Below, in pieces: positions 49,615 through 61,144 of a DNA stretch of 64,000 nt. The first letter of the stretch is position 1. The number at the start of each line of letters is the position of its first letter. The DNA lies in assembly GCA_946800325.1 (NCBI GenBank), contig OX326959.1, forward strand, positions 17,824,862-17,888,861. The letters run 5' to 3'. Both the position numbers and the translations under genes were made by a program. The notes below the pieces were generated by a model. That model was given only the letters and a program-made list of their open reading frames with translations, had not been told where the DNA came from and did not search any database. This stretch comes from Luzula sylvatica (Eukaryota > Streptophyta > Magnoliopsida > Poales > Juncaceae).

Positions 49615-51485
49615 TCAGGCTATGAGAAAAGGTAATACAGTTAACATGAAGGACTCATATGTAAAAGTCGCAGAACCTGAGAAAGTGACGTCTTTCTCTT
49701 TGAATTTCTCGGTTAAGCCCTGTTTCAAAAACAAAAATAAATGTAAAGTAATGTATCTGGATTGCTGGCTAAAAGAGACGGTAAATCTCACATATACCCT
49801 TTTAGAATGAGAAATATCATTAATACCCCTACGAAATATGAGGACTATCACGAGTACTCCTAATTTATTTCTCAAAAGTGCCCAAACTATCCTTTTGTTA
49901 TATACAAAATATTTCATACACTTTGTAAGGATATCAATTAATTTTTTTCTATTTGTAGTGGTATTCACGATATCTTTGATAAAATATTTCAAATGAAATT
50001 ACCAATTTCGATATTTTGTAAGTTTTGAGAAAGTAAAAAGATTATATTTTTATTTTTTGAAAAGGTAAATATGATATTTTCGGTTTTTAGAAGTGTAAAT
50101 GTGCAAATGCCCCTATTAAATAATATACAAGTTTGTGGGTTAATTACCTTAACTGTGAGGCAACACCTGAATTAAAATTACAAACAAACAAAACAAAGAA
50201 CAAAATATCAGTATTTGATGGCAAAAAAATTATATAAGGCTAATTTTTTACAAACATACTCGATGAAATTGTCATATTCGATGGCTCTATTTTTGCCTCC
50301 AGATTTATCGAATTTGGAAACGAGTAAATCAAGTACACCTGGCGAAACAGAATATCCGAGGCTCATAAGAGCATCTCTCAGCTCTGATTGGTCAATCTTC
50401 CCGCTCCTGTCGCGGTCAAATCTTTCAAATATACCCTGCAAAACTTCAAATTTTCATTCTAGTCCTCTAATTCACAATAATTTAGAATATGCATGAAATG
50501 ATGAAAGTTCAATGTAAATACCCTCCAGTTTTGAAGACTGTAGAAAACAGAAGTGAATTCCTTTGGTCCTAGACAAATCAAATAAAAAAATCAAGTCATT
50601 TGGACAAAATAGCGTAATATTATAGGGACTTTTGTGTAAAAAGTACCGATTTTGCGAACGTTGGTATTGGTGAAAAGGTACATGAGGAGATGGACGGTTC
50701 TTAGGCTGAAACTCTGATTATATCCTGATAGTGCTTGTTGTAGTTCCTTGTCATCAATTAATCCACTTCCATCTCTTCAATAATTGAGAAATTTGCAAAT
50801 TAATTTCGGTTAGAAATGGAAGTTAAACAGAATTAAGTGACAAATTTCATTCATTTTGGTTTCATTGATACCTATCAGCAGCTTGGAAGCAAGCAATGAC
50901 ATTAGGATCAGTACCAGGTGCGAATTGGGATGGCAAAAGAGCCGTAAACGGACTCATCCCATAGCCACCTGGTGCGGGAGCACCATAAGGTCCAGCTTGA
51001 GGTGGCGGGGCACCATAAGCAGGCGGAGGAGCACCATAACCCGGCTGAGAACCATAAGAAGGAGGCGGAGCACCATAACCCTGAGGCGGAGCACCATAAC
51101 CCTGAGGCGGAGCACCATAACCCTGCTGAGGAGGAGCACCATAACCTTGCTGAGGAGGAGCACCATGACCCTGCTGAGGAGGAGCACCATAACCCTGCTG
51201 AGGAGGAGCACCATAATATCCACCACTGGGACCACTTCCGCTACCGTAGGGTTTCTCTTTCCCTTCTTTGCCTTCTTTAGGAGGTTTATCGGAAGGAGGA
51301 GTAGACCCATAAGTGGAATAAGGAGGCGGTGCGCCGTACGTGTTATAGGGTTTGTCTTTGCCTTTCTCGACTTCGGGAGCGTAAGGAGCGGATGGTGGAG
51401 GAGCGCTGCCGTAAGGAGGAGCGGATCCGTATGGATTGGGCGCACCGTAAGGGTGGCCTTGGCCTGGTTGATTGTAGCCGGACAT
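49615..51485 (-). CDS. CML49/50-like penta-EF-hand calcium-binding protein
   Basis: Six exons: 51485-50872, 50774-50647, 50568-50522, 50435-50260, 50166-50148 (19 nt), 49719-49615; all introns are GT-AG and the frame closes to 362 residues. Residues 1-195 are Gly/Pro/Tyr/Gln-rich with repeats of YGAPPQQG, as in Arabidopsis CML48-50 and animal ALG-2/peflin. Then EF loops D204-E215 ([12 protein letters not shown]) and D270-E281 ([12 protein letters not shown]), a noncanonical [15 protein letters not shown], and a C-terminal [10 protein letters not shown]. This family binds calcium and partners at membranes; the exact role here is unknown. The micro-exon restores ECCLTVK, essential to the family sequence. 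Two partial copies lie at 25861-26472 and 31930-32400. No defect seen. Confidence 0.94.
50148..50166 (-). other. 19-nt micro-exon of the CML gene
   Basis: ATTCAG|GTGTTGCCTCACAGTTAAG|GTAATT on minus. It supplies the third base of a Glu codon and C-C-L-T-V-K between NFIE and GLTEKF, exactly the residues found in relatives. Its sequence and flanks are kept in both decayed copies. Confidence 0.92.
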
Positions 51486-51634
51486 GGTGAGAGAGAGATG
51501 AGATTTGGTGAAGTTTGATCTGATCGGGAGAAAAGTCAGTAGCTTTGATGGGGAGTAATGACTTCTCTTCTCTTACGCGAAGATGACTAAGGAAACTGGA
51601 GACGCTGTTTCCGTGTTTTTCTGGGTTTGATTTA
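51486..51634 (-). promoter_or_regulatory. CML gene 5' leader / proximal promoter
   Basis: About 150 bp between the ATG and a MITE. The sequence nearest the ATG (CTCTCTCAC on minus) looks like a leader. No clear TATA within the 150 bp, so the promoter may extend into or beyond the MITE. Confidence 0.4.
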
Positions 51635-52076
51635 GGGCTTGTTTGGATGTGCAAGTATTTAGTAGTTTAGTTTAGGATAAAAAAATTTACCAAAATATTA
51701 CTAAAATGTGTTTGGATGGTAATTTAGGATTTGTGAGTTTAATTTTTAGTTAGGAAATTCTAGTAGATTTGTTCACAAAACTTGTTAACATAAAAACTTG
51801 TCAAAAAACATAAGTTTTTTGTAGAAATTTCTTGTTTATCTTAATAAATTTTTTTTTCTTTTCTTGATTAGTGTATGTTTGGATTTTTTGTTTTGGAACA
51901 TAACATGAAGACGTATAATTTAATGCATTTCTTGATTTTCTTAAATAAACAACCAAACAACAATTTATTCAATTCCCTAGATTTTACTTTTCTTTTAAGT
52001 TTCATTATTTCGAAATCTCCATTGCTAAAAATTACCAATCCTAAACTAAAAACTTATTTTGCATCCAAACAAGTCC
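51635..52076. mobile_element. Tourist/PIF-Harbinger-like MITE in the CML promoter
   Basis: 442 bp with ends GGGCTTGTTTGGATG and CATCCAAACAAGTCC, flanked by TTA at 51632-51634 and 52077-52079, the trinucleotide duplication of PIF/Harbinger elements. Starts 150 bp upstream of the ATG. Confidence 0.85.
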
Positions 52077-52077
52077 T

Positions 52078-52275
52078 TAGGGATGTCAATGGGGCGGGTC
52101 GGGGTCGGGGTCGGGGCCGGGGCAAGTCAAATCCTGTTTAATTCACGAACAAACCATCTCCTGGTTCCTGAGTTTGCACAGTATCATTGTGAACTCATTA
52201 AATGCGTACGTTTGTTTATCCTTATTTGTACGTTCTTCTAGTTGATCCAAAACTATATTTTCTTCAATACGACCC
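52078..52275. mobile_element. hAT end fragment followed by LTR scrap
   Basis: TAGGGATGTCAATGGGGCGG with (GGGTCG)n to 52120 is one end of a hAT MITE like that at 27370. From 52141 the sequence on minus matches the 5' end of the 17279-family LTR (AAGAAAATATAGTTTTGGAT, AGAACGTACAAATAAGG). Both are truncated. Confidence 0.65.
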
Positions 52276-54245
52276 CCCCCGAGAAATAGGAGAATTGGGC
52301 TTATTGAATCTTGAAATTTTCAACAATGCCCTTTTAATTAAGTGGCTATGGAAATTCTTTAACCAAAGATGAGGTCTAAACTGACAATCTCATTGTCAAT
52401 GATATCAGTAAAGAGGAGTGGAATGCCACTTATACCAATTCAAAAGATTCTTATTTATGGAAAGACATTAAGGTAGTGTTTGGCAAGTGAATAAGCAAGG
52501 AATAACCATGCTTATTCTTGTTTTTTGTCCCAAACACTAAAACTATTAGGTGGGATAAATGGGTGTAAGTGTGGAATAAACTCACAAAAATTTACCCCAC
52601 GTCAACCCGTGGAGTAGTCTTACCCCTCTTGTCTTTTCCCATTATACCCCTCATTTACTTTATTTTCATCTTTTTTTTATTATTATTCACCTTTCCCCAT
52701 ATTCTTCTCTCTCACATACTTCATCCTCTCATCTTTTCATGACAAACAACTTCTTGCCATTATTTTATTTCATTTTCTTCTTTCAAACTCATATATCTTT
52801 CACTATTTTATTTTATTTAACAAATGAATTACATCATTCTCCTAGTCTTTTTAGTCTCTTTAATTTGAGATCAATCATGAGATAGTTTTTCTTTCGAGAA
52901 AAAAAAACAAGGTTGCTTGGTGAAAATTATATTTAGAGTGGGTCTTGAACTTAGAAAGAGGATGTGGTGATATATATGTGTTTCTTTTTATTTTCTTATT
53001 TTGCATGACAAAATTTGTGATTGATTTTTATGAAAAAGAAGAAGAAATTCTTGCATTTCTTGTGTTGTTCATGAAAAGTTCATTCATGAATATAGAAGGC
53101 AACAAGTTACCAGACCTTTTTTTCTTTTGTGAAATGTTATATTTAGAATGGATCGAGTTTTTAGGGTGAGAATATTTTAAGAGCGATATTTGGGGTTTGA
53201 GAGCAGTTTTATTAAAAAAAATCACTGCAAATAAAAGTGATTGGGGACATGATTGATTTTTCATGTAATTTGAATGCTTATTCAACTTTTATAAGAGAAA
53301 AATCACTGCAAATAAAAGTGACTTAAGAAAAATCACTGCAAATAAAAGCTTTCAAGAGAAGAGAGATCCTTCAAAGCAAATCTAGAGTTAAAAAGTCTCG
53401 AGACTATTATAAAAAACATTCAATTCGAAGAAAAACCCCATGTTTATGTTTGGAATTTAGAAAACAGTGGAAAATTCACAACCAAAAGTGCTTATAAAAA
53501 GATGGTAAATGGAGTTCATACTTTCTCGGCGCTAAAGTATGTTTGGGATATCAAAATCTCATCTAGAATGAAATGTTTTTTTTATGGTTGATGCGACGAA
53601 ATCAAATACTCACAATAGATAATTTAAAAAAAGAGGAATGCTCATAACTAATAGATGTCTAATGTGTAGAGAAATTTGTGAATCGATGCACCATTTCTCA
53701 CAAGAATGTAATTTTGCCGGGTCAACATGGTATTTTTACCGAATCGGGGCTAATCTTGAAACTTCTTTACCATAATCTTTCTCAAGCCATTAATTCGATA
53801 TTTACCCCCCGGAACAGCTAAATCAGTGAAGCTTCATACCGATTTATTCATTTTCATTCTTTCGAGTAACCGGTGTAGAAGTGTTTTCACATAAGAACAT
53901 CGAGGAGTGATTGACATAGTGAAGGAGATGCAGATGGAGATGGAGATTCTAAGACTAGTGAGGAGAAAGATGAAGAAATTGAGCTTAGATGAACGCGAGG
54001 AGGTGTCGCTAGAAGAGGAACGATAGACCCTAGAAGGAATCGAGCGACAAAACCGAAGACAAGCATGCATTGTGAATTTTGTCTTTTAGTCTGAATGGGT
54101 CGAGGGGTGAAAAGGAGAGTCTCATTGTCTTCTTTTGGGCCGGGGTTATTTGGTTTGGGCATTTTTTGTTTTGTTATTTTTTGATAGGGGAGTTTATGTT
54201 TTTTTTTTGTTGAATAAAAGGCATAGCCTTTTGATATATAGAAAT
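52276..54245 (+). pseudogene. LINE-3 fragment: end of RT and zf-RVT, interrupted
   Basis: ELGLLNLEIFNNALLIKWLW at 52295-52360 is the conserved stretch after the RT core. Coding breaks near 52470, is replaced by about 700 bp beginning GGTAGTGTTTGGCAAGTG, and resumes near 53165. The zinc-binding end is clear at 53550-53750: KISSRMKCFF, TNRCLMCREI and MHHFSQECNF, with at least one frameshift near 53590. The 3' region ends around GGCATAGCCTTTTGATATAT (54218). CACTGCAAATAAAAG recurs three times at 53220-53350. Not functional. Confidence 0.8.
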
Positions 54246-56400
54246 AAAGAAAAATTCGTACAATAATCATGAACGTGTAGTTCATGTAGTATGCACTAAA
54301 AAAAAAAAAGATTCTAGCTCTATAAACGCTTTATATTATATATTCATCGTAGCACCATCTTAGCCAAAAATATTCTTCCTCTACCGCTATTTTCACTATG
54401 TTGATTGGTGGAGCTTTTTTCTTTTGAATTATTCGTCTATTCCGCTCCTTTCATACTTCCCATAGCATAGCTCACTTGGAGAGGTTCATTCTTTCCTATC
54501 TCTCCGCAATAATTTTTCAACGTTGTAATTAGCATCTCATACGGAATCCATGACAATCAAAATTTTTAATCAAAAATCGATCTCTTTATATCCGTCATTA
54601 ATTCTTCAAAATGATAACTTCCCCATAATTTGTGTGAACTTTTAAGGGGAGTTTATGTTTTGTATATATAATGAAAAACATTAGGATATAGTTTGTAAAA
54701 ATCTGAATATTATATGCAAAAATATTAGATGGGGGATTTCTCGAGCCCTCTCTAATTTTTCAAAACAAAAAAAATACTCAACTTTCAAATATTTTGCTAG
54801 AAAATTCCGAAATTAATGTCATTACACAAAAAAAAAATTTCAAACATTCCACTAAAATCCTAATACTCATTTTGTATATTTTCTCAAAAAAGACCACAAT
54901 ATAATATTAACACGTGCAACAAATGTAATTTTTAAATGAATCATAAAAGACCCAAAATTAAAATCTTACACATTCAAAACACTTATTTTTTTCATTTTTG
55001 AGTCTAATACTCGCAGAACATGTGTACGTACATGTTGTTTCGCCAACTGAGATGACGAAACATTTTTTTCTTCTTCTTATTTTCAGATCTATAAAATAAC
55101 AAAAAATAATCCTGCTTCGGCTTCTAAGATGGCGAAACAAACTAAATTATTTTTTAACCCTGTTTAAGAGGCGAAAATCACATTTATGTGTTTCTCCATC
55201 TAAGATTACAAACCAAATCCGTGTTTCGCCATCTTACATAATAAAATAACCCGCTATGCAAATTCTCCCAAACCATGGTTCTTTTTGCAGAAAAAAAGAA
55301 ATGCTATACATCAACAAAATTATTGTATTTCATCAACTTGCCATATGACCAGGAGCGGAACCATGATCGGGTGGCCGAGATTTTCTATCAGTAATATTGT
55401 CTAGATCAGTTTGTAAAGGTGTTCATTTATGTACAAGTCGACGATGGTTCGATTCCGTGTGTCCATGTTGCAGATAACGTTTAACGGAACGTAACGGTCG
55501 AGCACTGTTAAACTGAATTATTGATTAACGATAATATAACTGTGATATAACGATAATATAACGGTCATCCTAATTGGTAATAATATAACATATATATATT
55601 TTTTAGATTATTACAAACAACCCGAATACTTCAAATTACAAACATCCTTGATCGGCCACTGTTAAACTGAAGACGTATTCCCACTTTGGACATTAGAAGC
55701 CAATGATGTGGTTGAATTTGAAGTCATGATTCTACAAATAACCCGAATACTTCAAATTAAATAATTATTACAAACAATTCTAATTGAACAACTTTTTTAA
55801 TAAAATTGATTGTCCAATAAATTTGGCTTTGGACAGTGGCTTAGTGCCTTGACTCAATAATTATGATTTGGTAGGTACTCAATGGACAAAATTTTACCGT
55901 ATAAATACTTAGTATATAATTGACTAACAATACTACTCGCCACAAAATTCCACAGAATATAATTGACTACGCAAATTACAATAAACCATAAAATTAGAGA
56001 TAACAAAATCAAGATAATAAACAATAATTAAATCCTTGCTCACTGGTTTAACTAACAAGTTGTACCTGTAAAATTAGAGATAAACAAGTATATTATTCTC
56101 CTAATTCCATAGTATAAAGAAAGAGGAAAGAGCAGCCCTAAAAGTTGTACCAGTAAAACGTGAAAGAAAGAGAGAGACCTCCAACAAAGCCCGTTGCCAC
56201 CGTCGTCTCCGCCAGTCTTCTCTGGCACAGTTTCACTAGGTCGTCGTTTTAGGAGGATGAAAGGAAAGAGCCACCCTAAAAAGTTAACTGAACTTGAAAG
56301 TTGGAAAGAAAAAAATGAAGTAAAAATAAAGTGAAAATGAAGAAAAATGAAAGGAAAGAGCAATCCTAAAAAGTTACGGCGTGTGTAGACATGCAATTTT
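54246..56400. other. Intergenic, no gene recognised
   Basis: AT-rich. 55000-55260 holds inverted and direct copies of GATGGCGAAACA / TTTCGCCATCT. 55480-55680 has ATAACG repeats and a duplicated CCCGAATACTTCAAATTA (55620, 55743). 56110-56370 repeats AAAGGAAAGAGC-ACCCTAAAA three times. All likely decayed transposon DNA. Confidence 0.5.
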
Positions 56401-57925
56401 TTGGATCATTTTTGAATTTATTACGAGGTTTTTTTATTTTATTTTTTATTTCTATGATGCGAGTTCGAACCTTCAATCTCCAAATTGAGAGGCTGTGGCA
56501 GTTACCACCCGTATAAAGTTTCTAATGTACCCGTTTTGTTCAACAAATATAATTATTTCTTGCAGAAAAACGATATCTTTTTCACTCAAAGGTATATTAA
56601 TGATTTTCGATTTTTTTGTTTATTTGACAAGTAATATATTAAAAATTAGCGGTAATCTTGAAGATAGATTTATGGAAAATAATGAGAATTCAAGGTGAGA
56701 GCAAGAAAGGTAATCAAATAATCAAGAATTCAGTGCTCAACATACATCAACCAATCCACACACCCGGCCAATTTACCACACAATATATTTGTAGCACGAA
56801 AGCCAGTATCTCTAATATCCCATTTTTTGTCTAGAAAGATTATTTATATTTTATCCAGGAAATTTTACGAAAATATGTTTCAAATTTAAGCTCAGTCGGT
56901 AAAAAGTTTCAAGGGTCTTGAGAATTTACGCAATGAAAATTAGTTCAAATTGTTAAAAATTAAGCAAACCTTGTCGTAGAACACAGATTCTCGAGATCAG
57001 TAATATCATAGTTATCAATTCTAATTGTTCTCAGCATCATTAACAAAAAAGCTAATCCGCAATCCCAACTAAACATCTGCCTCAGATCGAATCAGAGACC
57101 TTATACTCGATCTGATCTCAACAATCAGAGTTGAATATTTTTACGAGTGGTGAATTTAGAGAGGTGAAGTCTCACGAGGCGTGAAATTGGGTGCCGCGAC
57201 AAGCCTGGAAGACGACGAATATGGAGAACACCTCAGAAAAATCAAGTATGTCGATTGTTTCTTCTTAATGGCCGTGGAGGGAGAGACGATGAAGACCTAG
57301 GGAATTAGCGGCGACGACTGGATCTGGAGAGTGAGGAGGAGGACAAACCTCGAGGTATAATGGAGATGAAGTTTGGAGGCAGAGTTGTGGGGAATGGGAT
57401 CTGGGGAGGGAGAAGGTGAAATTACTATTTTCTTTTCAAATTTAACACTTGATGTGTCATCGTAAGGCTTAACGCCTTCAAATTTAACACTTTCATTACG
57501 ATTTAACATCTTAATTTATGATTTAACACCTTAGTTATGGTGTTAAACTATAGATTAAGGTATTAAATCATGATTTTAAGATATAAAATTTGATGGTGTT
57601 AAACCTTCCGACGTACATCCCGAGGTGGGAGAGAGATGGGGGAGAGAATGGAGAGAAGTGCATCATCACTCTTTCCAAATAGACTCCACCTCACCATTCG
57701 ATGATAATTAACTTTATCTTTTTTTTATCAGAATAATACGAACTAAACATTTCAAATTTGGTCTTTCTTGACGCTATTCTATTTCCTTAATAAAGATTCA
57801 AAAGATTATTTTATATAAATAAGACTTGACAAAAATGTGACCTGTTACATGGAGTTGTTAGGTAGACCGGTAACGCTCGGCATGACGTCATGTGACGTTA
57901 ATTAGGTGCTTGGCAGGTTTATCTT
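56401..57925. other. Intergenic with a possible small exon or leader at about 57120-57420
   Basis: A tRNA-like minus segment (GCGAGTTCGAACCTTC) at 56459 suggests another SINE. 57050-57420 is GC-richer, with ATGGAGAACACCTCAG at 57221 followed by a GTATGT, but no protein family is recognisable. AAATTTAACACTT is repeated around 57436 and 57479, and the AACACCTTA/GGTGTTAAA set at 57430-57605 forms a loose inverted repeat. Confidence 0.4.
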
Positions 57926-57929
57926 TTTG

Positions 57930-58220
57930 AAAATTCATTAAAAAAACCCCATAACTTCAAAATTATGAAAAATGTCCTTACAATGCCTCCTCAAAAAAAA
58001 AAAAAAAAAAAATTAGAAAAGACTTGAATTTTTATAACCTCCTAAAAAAGTTATAAAGGTATTTTTGGTACAAATAAATATGAAAAATGTTAAGTTTTAA
58101 CTCCATATTGAGATAAAATAAATTAAACTAATATTTTACATGATTTTGTAAGGAATCTAAAAATAAGGAGATTTTTAATAATTTTCATAAAATTTAGGGG
58201 GGTTTTAAAGAATTCCCTTA
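57930..58220. mobile_element. Foldback MULE-like remnant
   Basis: TTGAAAATTCATTAAAAAAA then CCCCATAACTTC on the left pairs loosely with the complement of AGGGGGGTTTTAAAGAATTC on the right; same style as 40910 and 43911. No clean 9-bp duplication. Directly upstream of the MBD gene. Confidence 0.5.
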
Positions 58221-59130
58221 TTTTCTTTGTCTCGAAACCCTAATTTTGTAATGTTTTAAATAGCGGTCCACAATTATTTTAGAAATACACTTACGCCATC
58301 ACAAATGTCTTTCCATAAAAAATGGTGGAATTTGAGTTCAAATCCGTCGCCAGACTCCGCCGCCGCACTTGAAGATAGAAAAGGAATTACTTTCAGTATC
58401 AATTCTCAAGAACCGATGTAAGTTATTTCTTTTACTCGAGAATTATTAGTTTGTCCGGGATCAACAAGATCCAAATATTCCTACAAACAACGACACCCCA
58501 TCAACGGTGGTTGTGGAGGGCAATAAGTAAAGTGGTGCATACAAAAATCGCCCCCCCCCCCACACCATTAAGTGGCGGATCTTGCCCAAAATCAATTTGG
58601 GGGGGGGGGGGGGGGGGGGGGGTTTGGGGGGGTTTGGGGGGGTTTAAATAATTTTCATAAAATTTAGGGGGGTTTTAAATAATTTCCTTATTTTCTTTGT
58701 CTGAAAACCCTAGTTTTTGTACTGTTTTAAATAGCGGTCCACAATTATTTTAGAAATACACTTACGCCGCCACAAATGTCTTTCCATAAAAAATTGTGGA
58801 ATTTGAGTTCAAATCCGTCGCCAGACTCCGCCGCCGCACTTGAAGACAGAAAAGAAATTGCGTTCAGTATCAATTCTCAAGAACCGATGTAAGTTATTTC
58901 TATTACTCGAGAATTATTAGTTTGTCCGGAATCAACAAGATCCAAATATTCCTACAAACAACAACACCCCATCAATGGTGGTTTGTGGAAGGCAATACAT
59001 AAAGTGGTGCATAATACAAAAATCGCCCCCCCCCCCCCCCCCCCCCCCACCCCACACACACACACACACACACACACACCCTCCAGTGGTGGATCTTGCC
59101 CTCAATTGGGGGGGGGGGGGGGGGGGGGGG
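58150..59130. repeat. Tandem duplication of about 470 bp covering MBD exon 1
   Basis: 58180-58600 and 58650-59110 are nearly identical, from AAATTTAGGGGGGTTTTAAA through the promoter, exon 1, its donor and CAAATATTCCTACAAACAAC to a C-run, AGTGG(C/T)GGATCTTGCCC and a G-run. They differ at a few bases, for example TGG to TTG in codon 7. Confidence 0.92.
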
Positions 59131-60506
59131 GGTGGGTTTTATTTATTGGGGGGGAGGTTTTTTTTTTGGGGGGTGGGGGAGTACATAATTTTACAGTTAT
59201 GTCGTAAAATACACGGGCATACTCACATATATATACTACCGTTCAAAAATACACGGGCATACTCACATATTTTATTAGTTTTGAAGGACATGCAAAAAAC
59301 CATTTTCAAAAACAAAATATATGGCTTTTCGAAACCAAATTTTAATGGATTTTTTTTTGTATATTGATCTCAGTATTTTCTTTAATTTGGTTGTCATCTT
59401 TTGGAAATAAAAGTTATATGGCATGGCTCTTTATTATTTAATTTATTTTTCTAGTTCTAATTTCAAGGTCATGCAGAAAGTGTGTTTCCTAAAATTTAAA
59501 TTTGATCTTTTAAATTTCAATGAAAAAATATGTTCTTTTGGTACATTGGTTTCAATATTGTTGTAAGTGGTTGTCATCTTTGAGAAAATTTAAGGGAATT
59601 TTTGTAATTATTATGTTCATTAAAGGTTACAAAAACATTAATCACCTGTTTTTAAAAGAAACTCACACATTACAATGTTTTATTAATTTACTTGTTACAG
59701 AATCTTAAAACTGGACCATATTTTATAACTTGACCTTTAGAATTTCAAGTCAAGTCTTTTTTCTTTTTCTTCATATATTATTCTAAATTTCCTAACATCG
59801 TTTTTAACCCGACGCCTTTAAGGTATGTGCCACCTGGAACCGGGCCATGGGGCATGACCGTCCCAAACCAATCCAAATTATCGTCAGCCCCTGCTACGCA
59901 CCCCTTACCGGAACCGTCAATGACTGCTTCACAAGTAACTGGCATTGCCAACGATGCCGCCCAAACGCCAGTTGTCCCCAAAAGGGGTAGGAAATCGAAA
60001 TGGCAGGGTTCATCAACAATAGCATCGGTGTCTACACATCCAGATTGGTTCCTCGAGGGCTGGACAATCGTAGAGCACATCAGAGAAACGGGAAAATCTG
60101 CCGGACACAAAGACAAGGTAAGCAAAACAAAAACCTAATTTATAAATTGAAGTTAGTATCTTTGGTGATACTAAATAAATGATAGTAATGCATATTTATA
60201 AGTTATTCTTCTGTTGTAGTATTATATTGAGCCAGGTACGGGGAAAAGATTTAGGTCCCGAAGAGAGGTGCAACGTCACCTCGGGATTGTAGTCGACACT
60301 CCATCGAAGACCCCCAAGGTTTGTTTCAAATTTCAAATGTAATTTTTATATCGGTGAAGTACAATTTTTTGTAAATAACTAAATACGGAACTGCGTTTTG
60401 TTTTTGCGAAGCTTTGTAGCGAGGGGAAAAACTTGACGATGGAAGAGACACGTCAAGACCAAGGAAACTAAGGCGCCAAAGTCCGAAGAAAGTAAAATGG
60501 ATGTAG
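58305..60506 (+). CDS. Methyl-CpG-binding domain protein (MBD5/6/7-like)
   Basis: Exons: 1 at 58305-58417 (or its duplicate 58776-58888), 2 at 59823-60117, 3 at 60220-60318, 4 probably 60420-60506; GT-AG throughout, frame closing at 197 residues. Exon 1 ends in phase 2 and exon 2 supplies the missing G, reading EPM-YVPPGTGPWG. The MBD spans about 112-160: DWFLEGWTIVEHIRETGKSA, then GHKDKYYIEPGTGKRFRSRR. The three residues that contact methyl-CpG in MeCP2 (R111, D121, R133) align with R125, D135 and R148, so binding is plausible. The protein would read CG methylation in the nucleus. The tail is basic (RPRKLRRQSPKKVKW). Exon 4 could instead start at 60412. The two exon 1 copies each have their own upstream sequence. 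Confidence 0.85.
58776..58888 (+). CDS. Duplicate first exon of the MBD gene
   Basis: 113 nt with the same ATG, phase and GTAAGT donor as 58305-58417. Codon 7 is Leu instead of Trp, and GKGI becomes KEIA-type near the end (KGITF to KEIAF). Being nearer exon 2, it may be the one normally spliced to it, or both may serve as alternative first exons. Confidence 0.8.
59026..59180. repeat. C-run, CA repeat, G-runs in MBD intron 1
   Basis: About 22 C at 59027-59048, (CA)n to 59081, about 22 G at 59107-59131, then further G-runs interrupted by T. The upstream copy has C-run 58549-58560 and G-runs 58601-58645. C- and G-runs can pair as hairpins or form quadruplex and i-motif structures. Lengths may be unreliable if the assembly used short reads. 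Confidence 0.85.
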
Positions 60507-61140
60507 TTGATATGATTAAATCCTTGCCATCGTTTTATTTAATTTTATTTTTAGATATCTCATTCAAGAACTTTAAATTCAAACAGTTGTCCTAAAATTG
60601 TTGTTTTTATGTTGTCTTTTGTCAAAACAAAAGAAAAAACAGTAGTATCGGATTTATGTGTTGATTGCCAAAAAATTAGAACTGCAAAATGAATGGTGGG
60701 ATTTTTTTTGAAAAAAATGTATTGTGCAAAAGGTGAATTTATTTTTTTGCTTCAAATGCCAAAACAGTAGTATCGGATTTAGGGTTTGGCTGCTATCCAT
60801 CTCAGAAAAGAAGAAAGAAAAACATAAATTGCATGAAAATAAAGACATCGAGAGGAAGAAGAGAACCTGGGTGGGGAGGAGGGGTGTCCGCACCGAAGCC
60901 GCTAGGGGCTGCCCCCAAAGGTCTGACCGTCAATGCAAGGATTAGTGGCTCTTTTGCTCATTCTCCTGCGGGCGGCTAGCTCGCAAAAGTTCAAAACCTG
61001 AAAAAAAATGAAATAATGAAGGTTGTAAATTACAAGGGAGAATTTATATGTACACTTAACACTTAACACTTAAATAACAATAACAATCTTTTTCTCTTAA
61101 ATCGCGAATATCATATTTATCCCTCTAAATACAATTTGTA
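60507..61140. other. MBD 3' flank, no further gene
   Basis: CAGTAGTATCGGATTTA is duplicated at 60641 and 60764. 60840-60960 is GC-richer (GAAGCCGCTAGGGGCTGCCC) and may be an old retroelement piece. No ORF of note. Confidence 0.45.
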
Positions 61141-61144
61141 TTAA

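Noticed and set aside
50862..51518. Long plus-strand ORF rich in RRSTITL repeats
   Set aside because: Antisense shadow of the Gly/Pro/Tyr repeat in CML exon 1; the minus frame has family homology and correct splicing.
53834..54285. Minus-strand ORFs over the LINE-3 3' region
   Set aside because: Antisense to a recognisable LINE end; no domain seen.
56052..56396. 114-residue Phe/Leu-rich minus ORF as a membrane protein
   Set aside because: Arises from a thrice-repeated AAAGGAAAGAGC segment; no start context or family match.
58451..59367. Pro/His/Gly-rich ORFs
   Set aside because: Translation of C, CA and G homopolymers; the real coding is exon 1 in another register.
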